From assembly GCA_008360955.1 (NCBI GenBank), contig LUCM01002370.1:79504-143503 (forward strand): a stretch of 64,000 nucleotides of DNA. The letters are read 5' to 3'. Below are positions 53,401 through 64,000 of this stretch, piece after piece (position 1 is the stretch's first letter; the number at the start of each line of letters is the position of its first letter). The notes under the pieces are model-generated. The model worked only from the letters and a program-made list of their open reading frames with translations. It searched no databases and had not been told where the DNA came from. The stretch comes from Fasciolopsis buskii. Its lineage: Eukaryota; Platyhelminthes; Trematoda; Plagiorchiida; Fasciolidae. A program made the position numbers and the translations under genes.

Positions 53401-56400
53401 CGCCCCCGGCACTGCTGTTATACCATGGGTGTACTCGACATGCGAAGGAAGTAATGCAAAGTGGTGTACTTAGGATAAGCGAGAAATCGCGTTCACAGAA
53501 GTGGATAATCCTAGTTGAACCAAAATCGCGATAGCCAGTGTATGAAGCGATTGTCTACATTCAAGCAGAAGTGAATGGCCTTCAGTAGGAAAAACGCGAC
53601 CAGCGGTTTGGCCAGCTGCAAATTAGGAAGCGATAAATCCTACGAGATGCCTAGAAAATCAGAGGCAATAACACGGATAGTGCAACTCAAAATGTTGGTG
53701 CGGCATCTGATGCTGTTAGTTATCCGGGACATTTTGGTGTATATATAATTGGTTGGCCCAGTTAGGGCGCAGATCCCCAACGCTCATGTTTAGGTAGACG
53801 AACGATGAAGAACGACTGTAGATATAGGTGCTGAAAGAGCTAAGAAGACAGATGCACTGGGCACAGACTAAATCCTCAATGTAGAAATTATGGATCATTA
53901 TCCACTCTAGGGCAACTTGCCTTTGAATTGCGAGAAATGGTCGAGAACCGCAGGTATGGAAACTGTCACTAGGGGAAGAAAAGAGACCGCGTGGGTCTCT
54001 GTGCTCATGGAGGTAGTAGGACGTCCGAAATGTCTAAAGTGGTCAGAGATATATCCATGCGCAATGAGAACGAAAGAATTCAAAATGTCGATCTATTTTA
54101 TCTGGAGACAGTCGTCCAAATTCTTTAGTAACAAACAAGACAGCAACGAACCAAAGCCATTTGCTGTGGGCGATGCGATGAAGATGATATAGGAAGTTGG
54201 TATTCGAAGACGATGGCCAAGTGGGGGGCGTTGTTGAAGATAGATGGTGAGTAGGGAGAGAACCTATCGTCTGCTGCTCCCGACAGCCTCAGTTTTGTGT
54301 CGGCTAAAGAATAACTGCCGTTCACTCCGCGCCGGTCGAAACACTTCAGTAAGTAGTCTGAAGACGATGCCCGTAAAATTGCTTTAGCGCAATTTTCTAG
54401 CGAACTGCCGCCCCCGTTCAACAGACGCTACATTTTAAGCTGTGAAGAATTAATGTAAATTTGTGCGAAACCCATGTGGACACACGTCGCCTTATTCTCC
54501 AAACCTCCCTTTACTTTATACAAGTATGCATGAGCTTGCACGTGGATGATTATGGAGAGTATGCTGGAAACACGCAAGGATGTGGGCAACTGAATAATAC
54601 AGTCGTATTTTTCGCCGAGATCACTGATGGATTTGGAGGGGCTTGTCCGGCCGATCTCCAAAGGTAAGTCATGTTGAAAGATGGCTGCCTGTTTATTTTC
54701 CACAGTCTTCACGACTGCTAGGTTGGCTTGTGATGTGCATGATGGAAGTCGATTTGAACATATCAACCGCCGTCAGCTGAGCTACACTGATTTCATAAAT
54801 GTAGCCTTCCTTGTTTCAAATATAACGTGATCTCCAACTGCAACGTGCCACAACCAGACAAATCTTCCCAACTACACATGTTGACGTGATTGTGGCTAAT
54901 GCGCTTACCAAATTAACGGTGAATACTTAAAAAGTCACCCACATAAACCCTGTCGTTCAACTATTGCTGTAACTCCTAACATCCTTTTCAATCCCTCTAC
55001 TGGTGCTGTTATCTTTCCTATAACCGTCAACAACGTGATTCCCTACTGAGAAGAACCAAAAAGACCCATCCCCACTGGAAATTGATGTTTGTTTTATTAA
55101 GCGTTTTGCGTGCTACCCTTCGTTCCCCTTTCGCTTTGCTGACTCTTCCTCTTTCTGCACCTTCGAGCACCGGTTCAGTGTGATCTACGTCGTTAGTCTA
55201 CTCTTTTTACACCTTTAAACGGTTTTCAATCATTTTCCTGGCTGCAAGAACGACCGTACGGTTCACGAACCTAGACGTCCAACCCCATTCTTATATTTTC
55301 CTCCTCCGTCCTTTCCTTCCCTGATTTTGTTTTTCGCAGGTAAACTTTGGTGGACATTGAACAGCCTGGTTGAATTTTGGAAACCTCGCCCAATTTTGTG
55401 GCATTTACCGCTGTTCTCCAACCTTATCTAGCCCCGTGATAAGCAATATTTGTGTATCTGAACACTGAGCACTGTTCACAACATGGACTGTGTTAATCTC
55501 TTGTCTGCGCTTTACTGATCCGTCTTTTTGCCGTAATCTTTGAACCCCACTGATCTATGACCTTTCTTTTATCGTAGAAACTTGTGGGGACAAAAACAAG
55601 CATAGCTCTCGAAGTCCTCAGGAAAGTGCCACAATATAGCAATAAACACTACAGTTGTTTGGGATTGAATGTGTTCCCGATGGCCTTACAAAGAACGACC
55701 TGGAACCGACAGACCATTATATCGTGACCAACTCATACTCGGCCGGAAGAACGGGGGAAAACATTACGCGATTCCCAAGTCCGTGGTTGTTGGTTTTGAT
55801 GATTTCATCACCACGGTGAGGGCGCTACTCTTGCGTGAAGTTTCGTGGTCATTGGTACGCTGGTCTCCAAAATCTCTTGTAGGTATTTGTAAGGAGTAAG
55901 TTCATTCATAACAAACGCCAATGTTTTCGATTTCCCATATCCGATAATTTCAACGATTTTATGGGTAGATGGGAACTCGGAAATTTTCTGGCAGTATGTA
56001 CGAAGAAAATAACTTGTGGCGGACTTCACGCGCTTTTACCACGCAACTTCACACAAATGGAGGATGGGGGCCAACTGCCATTTAAAGTTTGCCAACTTCA
56101 TTAAAGGCATTTTCAACCATTTTGTGTTATGACCCCCATCCAAATAGAAGTGCTGTACTACGAAAAATGAGCCTTCATCGACCGATTTCACAAAGATAAC
56201 ATTGAAAAAGGAAGTCAAAAGTAATGATCATTTTGACCTGGGTCCCAAGGAATGGGAATCAAAGAAGAAAAATCAGAAAGAGAAGGCATACATTCATAAA
56301 GTTCTGTCTGCATATAACACTGCTTGTGTTCTCCTCCAGCTGTGGACAAGTAGAATAAAACCCCTAGGATCATTATTAGACAGCACCACACCCCTTCATT

Positions 56401-57812
56401 GGATGTTTACTGATGTAACCTTTATGGGAATGTTCGACGTAATTCCGCACCTCTAGGAGCTTATGTGCGAAGGCAATAGGGGAATTCCGAAGACGTTCTT
56501 CAATTGCATGAATGACATTCCATGCACAGTAGTGCCCGCAGTTAACTGCATTACTGATGGTTATCCGTGGGCATTATCAAGACGGCAGTAGCAACAAAAG
56601 TTTGCATCGACAACAGCTTTTGGAGCGGATTGCAGTGCACGCCAGATACGAGCCGCCGTTGTGTCGTCCAAGGAGCTGAACGATGAGCACAGTTTGAGAT
56701 TCGGAGAGCGTTCAATCAGTCACCGGAAAATCGGCTCAGCAACAGCCATCAGCAACCTAATAGCACGTCTTATAACCCACAAAAACGAACTGGGAGTATC
56801 CAACTACCATAGGTGTCATCCGGGAGCGCTTCTCGGAGTTCGAATGCTCCTAGATTTAGCAAGACTCGGAGTAATTCAGTGGAGCTTCATACGTCGACCT
56901 CATTGAACGATTGACACGAGTTCTAAAAATCACATGTCGTTATTTTTCTGTCAGTCCCCAAATTGTCGTTCAGTATCACTGGCTTTGATGCATACTGTAC
57001 CATGCAGAACAAACTGCTAACTGATGCAGTGGCCTCTCAGCGCATATCGAAGAGGGCGGTTTTACGAAGGAAAAATTGAAAGCTTAGAGCAATTGCATTA
57101 TATTGTTGAGTACCAAAAACTAAAGTTAGTAGCCCGTCTGATAATTTCGTTGTATTCACCAGCTTGAAACACCTGGAGTAAACACAAGTGACTGAAAAAT
57201 GTTTCAGTCTTGTGGCGGCCAATTTTACCTGAGCACATAATGAGGTTAATAATTGAAAGGCCAATTAATGATGACAAGGTCGAAAAGTCTGCAAAAGATA
57301 ACACAATGAGAATAGGAACGCAAAACCGATTATTGCAAGCACACCACGGCGGAAAACGCGAGCATTGCGTTATGGCGAATGCCCGCCAAAATGTTAGAAA
57401 ACAAAGAAGCAATGAGTTGAGTAAAATATGCGTAGTTCCAAATCCTGAGTGTCGCAAAAGTTGTACGGTGCACAAAATCCAAGATATGACAATGGAAAAG
57501 CAAACACCTCGTCAGTCGTCAACAAAAAACCCAATCTGCTGGGAGTGAGGAATTTTGCGAAGTCCACTCGGGATTGTTTCTAGATGGAATTTATTTAATA
57601 ATCATAATTTCTTGGGCATTTATGGTGATTTAATGAAGCATTGAACCAGTTGGCACTTCCTTTGCGGACGGTCCGTCTGAATGTCACCAAGGCCGCTTCG
57701 GTCGGTGTATCGGTGTATTGTGGCGTGCATCGGCTGTTTTTAAATTCAACGCAGATTAACTATTATGCTAACGATTTCAGTGAAAAGGACACTACTTGCG
57801 TTGCTGCAGTCA
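53401..57812. other. Intergenic, no gene seen
   Basis: Open frames of 76-125 codons (55669-55899 plus, 57210-57548 plus, 57475-57098 minus) were translated and none matched a family I know. The pyrimidine-rich plus strand at about 54900-55600 gives no coding signal. Confidence 0.5.
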
Positions 57813-58115
57813 CAGGAAAAGTGGATTAACAATTTCAGATCACGAATTAGGCGACGTTGCTGTGCTGTATGGAGGGCATTTTCACTAAGGCAAAATGCGG
57901 CAGGAGGTCCTCAAAGAAATTTCAGCGGAAGCAAATGCATCGGTTCAAGTAGTGTGAAATTTGGTCTCGCCAACTCTACTTGAACCGATGCGTTTGCTTT
58001 CGCCCAAACTTCTTTGGGGATCTCCGGCCGCCTTTCGTCTCAGTGAAAATGTTCTCCATATAGCAGAGCTACGTCACCTAATTCGTGCTCTGAAATTGTT
58101 AATCCACTTTTCCTG
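57813..58115. repeat. Long inverted repeat: 140-nt arms, 23-nt loop
   Basis: Arms 57813-57952 and 57976-58115 are reverse complements without gaps. By eye there are about 19 mismatches in 140, so about 86% identity. The outer 26 nt and inner 15 nt of the arms match perfectly. A transcript from either strand would fold into a nearly continuous 140-bp stem. No coding region or known element was recognised in it, and it could be a fold-back transposon end, a head-to-head pair of a dispersed repeat, or a hairpin-RNA source. Confidence 0.85.
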
Positions 58116-60070
58116 TAGTAGTTTCGTCTCTTTTTTGGTGGAAGAATTTTGGATGCTAGTCTGGATTTTTACGTCAGTTGTGTTTTGTGGTAACTGAAGT
58201 GAACCAAACGAATCTGTAGGTATGATGAAGTAGTTCCCTCCCGTTTGCATTGCTGAAAAGACGCCGAAAACGAGCAGTGGGGCCTCATTGTGGACGGAAT
58301 CACTCAAGGCTTTAGAACGCAGAGACCGAGGTTAGTCCCAATATAAGGCTTACGTGAACAGTCGGACATGGACTCGGCATGCCAAGCGCACAAAGAAGAG
58401 ATCTCTGCTGGATCAGATTGAGCCCAGCAACCAAAGCATATTCGGGCTGCGGAGGAATGGGCCAAATTTTACAATGAATGTGTACGCCCTAAGCCCAGAC
58501 CTGACCCTGCGAAAGGGGGAACCCCACACTGCCCTTGTTTGGTAGATAAGCGTTTCGCTGCTTTGTTGGACGGTCTGCGGAAGTAGCGCATCGGACTTTC
58601 CACTTATACTTCACCATCCATCCCCCTATTTTTCAACATTACCCTGTCCTCTCAACCGCACGCCTGGTACGTATGCTGACGTCTAGAACAAGTGCCGTCA
58701 TTCTCCTTTCTTAATTATTCATGAACACTTACTGAAGCCACTGCACGGTGCAAGTTGCTATCGTCCTGTTCAAACACAAATCACTAATTCTGATGTTCTT
58801 ATGCATCTCCTTCCTCTTCTTTCTGTGTCTTCTCTTGGGAAATCCTGTCCTAGCACCCAGCTCACGCTGCCATCCGCGACCCAATCAGTTGTGCCTCTTC
58901 TTGGCCATTGGAAGTAGCGAAATAATTTGCGGTGGATCATATGCGCATGGTCCACCGCTAATAACTGATCATGATTAGTTAGAACTGATACCCTGTAGCA
59001 TGTGTAGCAGGCTCGTAGACCAGACGAGTTCCACAAATAGAACACAATGTGACTTTATTCTCTAACCATTGCGATAGCCGTCCTATCAGGCCACTGTAAT
59101 ATGCATTTGCGAAGATGTCAGAAGATGAAAGAGGAACGCGCTACAATTAGGGACCATGAGCCTAGGACTGACTGAGCCACATACCCTACAGTGAGCAAGA
59201 AGACAGTGTTCGTTGCACATGTCCCTTCAAGACAGTCGTCAGAACACTGTAATCTTCGTAAGGACCTTATTATTATCGCTGTTTCCATTCTTTGTTTAAT
59301 CACCTTAACACCAGCTGGGACAAATTCCAGACTGTACTTTTACTCTCTGGCTCTTCTCCAAGCTCGCCAGTGCCCACAGATGCAAGGCAAACTCTCGCCG
59401 AAAGCTCCACTCCACCCGATTTGCTGGTCGCCCATTCCTGGTAAGAATCTGCTTTCCGGATCGGACGCGCCAGTACCTGGTCACGCAACCCTGAGACAAA
59501 CGAAGTCACGCCAATGACCGCCCCGAGCGTCTCATCTCAGATGAACCATTACGATTGGCAAAAGCAATTACTAACACCACTGAAATGCGGCGCAATCGCC
59601 GAACCTCCAGGAACATACCACCGCGGAACACCAAAATCTCCGACATTAAACAAAGGCAACATACAGGTCATCCTTGGCAAGTGCATTTAGGGATTGATTG
59701 TAATTCTCACGCGTGCCCCTTTACTTTCCGTCACATATCACAGTCCGCTGCCAGCCGCATAAATCCAGTGAACATTCCTGTGTATTCCAATGTCCTTGCG
59801 CCCACAATTCTTCATGTAATATTGTCCCGTAAATAGGTTCATGCAGCCTCGAAGGTTTCCCGCTGTTTCACCTTCAGCATTATTTTGCCTCCTGAATGCT
59901 TCCAATTACGATTTCTCTGTGGTTTTGAATAATCTCCGCCCCAAAAAACATCCATATTGATCTTCACCTTCGCCAAATAACTCACTATTTTTGGGGAGCC
60001 AGACCAGATGGCGAAGTCCATTGTGGATTCCGAGAAAATTTTGCGCTTGCGATACGCAGCGTCGATGCGA
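58116..60070. other. Intergenic, no gene seen
   Basis: A short perfect hairpin (GCGGTGGA … TCCACCGC at about 58929-58958) is the only structure noted. The 186-codon minus frame that begins at 60399 and ends at 59839 is discussed under rejected items. Confidence 0.5.
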
Positions 60071-60286
60071 TTAGGCATAGATTGACTCGCATTGCGCGAC
60101 TCATGGTCAGCCCCAAAATGTTTTGACGATGGATCATCTAGCTTTGCTTTAAAAGCTGCAAAACTCGTTTTTAGTTTATGACATTGCCGGTTATGTTCAT
60201 GAGAGCGCAAAACACTATGTTCACGACTGAATTCTCTCCTTCCGGTTGTCTTCGTTGTGTAAGTTTGATCTCGCCTTGCGCATGCC
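60071..60286. repeat. 216-bp direct repeat, copy 1
   Basis: This segment recurs at 63255-63470 with a constant offset of 3184 and no indels; I saw only about two to four substitutions. Right after this copy, at about 60307-60342, comes an ATT-rich microsatellite. The reading frame through it on the minus strand (HEHNRQCHKLKTSFAAFKAK…) is present in both copies but is not recognised. Confidence 0.9.
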
Positions 60287-60304
60287 ACTTGGATAACCAG
60301 AAAT

Positions 60305-60343
60305 ACACATATAATAATATTAATTATTATTATTAAGGTTGGA
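60305..60343. repeat. ATT/AAT microsatellite after the 216-bp repeat
   Basis: AT-rich run of AAT and ATT units about 20 bp after direct-repeat copy 1. Confidence 0.8.
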
Positions 60344-61029
60344 ATATTAGTGGAAACCGCAAAAAAATGCGGCGCAAATTGCGCAAAGAAGCAGCTCAAG
60401 AAATTCGATGAGTACGTCTAATCAAATGGATTTGTTGCTAAAGGTGGTCAGCCCACTAACAACGGATGGGAATTATTTTGCAGCGGATGGCATCAGGAAG
60501 GCAAATGCACTGACTGGTTTGCCAGTGTACACAATGCAGATTCGGGCGTGCATGCAGCGTTGGACCTTCCACTCCCGCCACCGAAAGTAACGATCTGCAG
60601 ATAGCAGAGAAAGTCGTGTGTCTACGACAAGGGAATGTGAACGTTGGCGAAGCAACTGGGCCATACCGGATAAACCCTTCTATCACGAAGCCTATAGGCC
60701 GACCTCGCAGTAGGGCAGATCTGCAGGTTGCACAAGACCGATCTGCAGCAAGGGTATCTGCCGAAGAACCGGTGAATGGAAGTGGTATTGAGTTTACACA
60801 AACTGGCACGTTGTCGGAAGTAGGGGATCACAGAACGAGGTGCCTGACAAGTGTCCTCCGCAATTAGCAAGGACGCATTATCAGGTTGAACGTATCTGTG
60901 CCTGAGGCGGTCCTCTAGACTGTGGCTCGCTCACCGTGAGATTTTGTGACACACAACTAGCCTTACAAATTTCATTTGCTTCCTAGATGAAGTAAGCTAT
61001 AGAATAGATGAAGGGAGCCGGTAGAATTA
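60344..61029. other. Intergenic, no gene seen
   Basis: Overlapping frames are open on both strands at 60456-60870 (up to 117 codons). None shows a recognisable domain. It may be the diverged upstream part of the LINE that follows. Confidence 0.45.
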
Positions 61030-61930
61030 AGTTATTTCGACTTCAGCACGGCAGTGGACTCGGTAAATCCGTGCCTCCTACTGATGAAGATGGGAGAGTG
61101 AGGGACAGATCATAAGTTACTGAATTAGGTTGAATTTTAAATGGAGTTCCACAGGGCCCCGCGCTCCGGTGACTGCTGTTTTTATTGTTATATAAATGAT
61201 TTGGCCATGGCGCTGCAGTCTCCTGGCTTTTACTTCGTGGATGATGTGAAGGTAGCCGAATTCCCTGAACGAGATGCTCCATGCGGAGATACAGTTTCAG
61301 TAATGCATTGGGCAAAAACATGACCTACCATTTAAGCAGGAAAAAAACACCTTGCATTCAAAGAACACAGAGGGCACTACAAAGGCGCACGACGATGGTC
61401 TTTACACACTAAACAGGGTGATCAAAGTTACATGAAATCATCAGTCGGCTGACCACTGCTACGACGGCAGAGAAAGCCACGGGAGAGCATTTGGACTGAG
61501 GTCAGCGCTATCGTGCCTAACTTCGAAGATTTGGCCCCACTTTGTAAGGCTTCCCTCGGACTTCACTTAAAATGTTGTGTTCAGGCGTGATCCCCATTCT
61601 TCTGCAAAGATAAAAGGTGTTTTGCAGAAGAATGACCGACTGGCGAGAAGCATGGCTGAGGTTCAGACACAAAAGACATGTGAATACATAAAGCTGGTCT
61701 AGAGTTTGCTCCCACTAGAACGACGAAGGACTCAGACGGATTTGATCAACGCTTCCAAGGCATTTAAATATCTAACTGAAATTCGTCCTGAGACGCCGCT
61801 CCACGAAGACCCAAGCTACGAAATAAAGGAAAATTGAAGGAAACCAAGGAAGCATTGCCGTCGGCTGATAGGTAAACGCACTTCTTCGGGAAGTGGGTTA
61901 AATAAGTTGTTTAGACTTGCCATTGGGCAC
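61030..61930 (+). pseudogene. LINE reverse transcriptase remnant
   Basis: At 61140-61260 a plus-strand frame reads NGVPQGPAL, then after one frameshift CYINDLAMALQSPGFYFVDD. This is the NGVPQGS.LGPLLFL.YINDL…FADD core of a non-LTR RT, with the catalytic FADD changed to FVDD. At 61685-61840 another frame has SLLPLERRRTQTDLINA followed by FKYL, the L..L..RR.RGDLI..YK block found near the C-terminus of LINE ORF2. The two pieces are in the correct order and about the right distance apart. Stops and shifts show the copy is dead. Confidence 0.75.
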
Positions 61931-62064
61931 ATTTGGTCATGATGCTAAGGATAGAATTAGATCGTAAGCGAGGTGAGGTCAGTTAGTACGTCTTTATAGC
62001 TTAAGTGCATGTACCATTTGTGAAATATGAAACCCGTTTTGCAAAGCCGAAGAATTTATATCAG

Positions 62065-62210
62065 GACCAAATGACGTAAGAAGTGTATCGAAAAACCGAT
62101 GCGCCACTTGCTGGTTTCAATTGCGAATGATATAATGATAATACTACGGCGTCCTCGGTAGATGTAATGCGCCAACATTTCCACTAACGTTGGTAGTCTT
62201 TCTCTCCTTC
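62065..62210 (+). repeat. Unclassified dispersed repeat family 2
   Basis: Colinear with 6565-6680, and its right part (GTAATGCGCCAAC…TAGTCTTTC) matches the copy at 4265-4375 in reverse. It follows the LINE remnant at 61-61.9 kb. Confidence 0.7.
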
Positions 62211-62614
62211 GTTCTTAATGTTACTTTATTGCTGTGCCTATTGAGCTGAATAGAACTTCAGCATTGTGCTTCTACTGGCCTGGCATCGGCTGCGGGTTTT
62301 ATTTGCGTGTTCTGCATACCGCCATATTGGTGTAACGAGGCCCTTGAGCTGCAATATTGGATTTCGCTTTGTAAGTGTTGATAATAGCTGATACGGTTAG
62401 TGTGCTTTGGCTCGTGGCCGCACTTCTTCTCTTTTGAGGTCAATCGCAGTCACGGCAAATTCTACAATTTCACGGTGTGGCATATTAACCGTCATGTTAA
62501 TGCAATGAGCAGTTTGCGATTTGCTTTATTGGGTTTAGTTGTGTAGTTGTTGGTGCTGGCTGGTACGCTTAATGGGCTTCGGCCAATGGTCTCCTTTCGG
62601 TTTGTCCCTTTGTG

Positions 62615-63175
62615 AGGCTGTAAAACCGACTGTCTTAACACGGATTTTCTATCATGTTTGCCTACCGTTAACCGTTGTGACCACTTGTGCTTCACCCTAA
62701 CTCGGCTCTGTGCGACTGCAATAGTGACATTCCAGGCACTCGACCGGTGCAAGGAAAAGACAATCTGAAGCGATTGGCCGTTGAGTATATTTCACAGGAT
62801 CGTGCGTGAGCAGCGCGCAAATGACAACCGCTCTGAGCACTCAACGCCCAATTAGACACGCGATCCCGAGGAACAAGTCCATGCTCCGCTACAGAGGCCT
62901 CGCATAAGATCGGTGGAGAAGGGCTCCAATTGGCACCATATTGAACGAGCCGGAAATTTATGCCTTGGCGTCGCTGGCCATTGGGAAAATTTACCGCTCG
63001 GTTTGTGGTCCCTTGGGTGCTTGTTGTTAGGAGCTGACCGTGTGCCGGACACCCAACCTGAAAAGCACCTTTAGGTGAACGCAGTTGTGATCCACCAGCG
63101 TAGCTGCGTCCGCAAACCGCTGCAGCCGAGCGGCCTACCCGATATGCGACGGTCAAAACGATGGACTGATCGCGT
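62615..63175 (+). repeat. Unclassified dispersed repeat family 1, copy B (longest)
   Basis: This copy links the left-hand part shared with A and C and the right-hand part shared with D, so it shows the family's order over about 560 bp. It lies just left of the second 216-bp repeat. The 172-codon minus-strand ORF across it is not kept open in the other copies, so I do not call it a gene. Confidence 0.7.
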
Positions 63176-63254
63176 CCCACATCCACGGGTCTAACACTCT
63201 TCAGGGACATTCACTGTATAGAGTTGAACACGAGTGTCTGATCCCGGATTGCGT

Positions 63255-63470
63255 TTAGACATAGATTGACTCGCATTGCGCGACTCATGGTCAGCCCCAA
63301 AATGTTTTGACGATGGATCATCTAGCTTTGCTTTAAAAGCTGCAAAACTCGTTTTTAGTTTATGACATTGCCGGTTATGTTCATGAGAGCGCAAAACACT
63401 ATGTTCACGACTGAATTCTCTCCTTCCGGTTGTCTTCGTTGTGTAAGTTTGATCTCGCCTTGCGTATGCC
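63255..63470. repeat. 216-bp direct repeat, copy 2
   Basis: Near-identical to 60071-60286. Its right edge (…GCGTATGCC) passes straight into the CATC-type simple repeat at 63471. A microsatellite following both copies suggests this is the 3' end of a retroposed element family with a simple-repeat tail. Confidence 0.9.
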
Positions 63471-64000
63471 TCATCGTCATCCTCATCGTCATCATCATCG
63501 TCATCCTTATCATCCTTATCGATATCCTCACCATCATCCTCATCTTAGTCCTCATTGTCATCTTCATCATCGTCTTCATCATCATCATTGTCATCGTCCT
63601 CATCATCCTTTTCCTCCTCATCATCCTCACCATCATCCTCATCAACATGCTCATCATCCTCCGTATCATCATCCTCATCATTAACATCCGGATCATCATC
63701 CTCATCATCAAAATCCTGATCGTCAACCTGATCCTAATCCTCATCATCATCGTCATTATCCTCATCCTCATCGTAATACTGATCATCAACCTCATAATCC
63801 TCATCCTCATCGTCATGCACCTCATGATCCTCATCATCGTCCCATCATCTTCGTCATCATCAACCTCATTATCTTCCTCCGCCTCATCCTGCTCCTCATT
63901 CTTCTCATCGTCGTCCTCATCACCATCCTCATCGTCGACGTCATCATCATCCTCAGCATCATCCTCATCCTCATCCTTATCATCATCCTCATCGTCAACC
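63471..64000. repeat. Simple-sequence array, variants of CATCNTC / CATCAT
   Basis: At least 530 bp of imperfect triplet and hexamer units (CATCAT, CCTCAT, CGTCAT) run off the right edge of the window. The opposite strand can be read as a Met-rich or an Asp/Glu-rich chain depending on frame; both are by-products of the repeat. Confidence 0.95.

Noticed and set aside
55660..56900. Possible coding segments (55669-55899, 56202-56456, 56661-56906, plus)
   Set aside because: Short frames without recognisable domains, consistent splice sites or shared phase.
59839..60399. 186-codon minus-strand ORF with a hydrophobic, membrane-like segment
   Set aside because: The hydrophobic stretch comes from the ATT microsatellite, and the middle is the 216-bp dispersed repeat. 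The frame matches no known family. It could be real only if transcripts show it.
62692..63210. 172-codon minus-strand ORF
   Set aside because: It lies across repeat family 1, and the corresponding frames in the other copies are interrupted.
63355..63837. 160-codon minus-strand ORF rich in Met, Arg and Ile
   Set aside because: It is the translation of the CATC-type simple repeat in one frame and extends only by chance into the 216-bp repeat.

Overview
The window looks like a piece of a flatworm nuclear genome, most likely a digenean trematode. It holds one recognisable host gene split into small exons over 38 kb. Around it lie long introns and intergenic DNA filled with decayed retroelements (Penelope-like elements, non-LTR LINEs and a Ty3/Gypsy gag relic). 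There are no operons, ribosome binding sites or dense ORFs. The trematode call is an inference. It rests on the retroelement mix and on a 35-nt intron near the 5' end of a gene whose later introns are 1-18 kb, a pattern well known in schistosomes. I could not check the species.

Positions 1-37,990 (minus strand): a complete-looking CDKL2-type protein kinase gene (KKIAMRE family of cyclin-dependent-kinase-like kinases). I could assemble seven coding exons: 37957-37790, 37754-37560, 32327-32149, 14530-14418, 11964-11825, 1693-1250 and 253-17. All six introns are GT-AG, and reading phase is kept across every junction (phases 0, 0, 2, 1, 0, 0). Together they give about 491 residues: an intact kinase domain (about residues 1-288) and a low-complexity Ser/Thr/Lys-rich tail.

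The introns carry the mobile elements. Intron 5 holds a decayed LINE (about 7.6-9.85 kb, plus strand). Intron 3 holds three Penelope-like (PLE) remnants. The best of these, at 30.0-31.8 kb, has 611-bp inverted arms that both carry the GIY-YIG endonuclease, around a spacer with the end of the reverse transcriptase.

Positions 38,000-64,000: no host gene could be supported. This stretch contains a frameshifted Ty3/Gypsy gag (39.56-40.3 kb), the C-terminal half of a LINE reverse transcriptase (42.2-43.13 kb, minus), a long imperfect hairpin with 140-nt arms (57.8-58.1 kb), another LINE RT remnant (61.0-61.9 kb, plus), several copies of unclassified dispersed repeats, and a (CATCNTC)-like simple-sequence array running off the right edge (63,471-64,000).

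The most notable items are the PLE copies with inverted and tandem partial copies, the kinase gene with its 35-nt first intron and a splice acceptor just upstream of the ATG, the 140-nt-arm hairpin, and two unnamed repeat families. I saw no convincing new biochemical system. The unusual content is structural.
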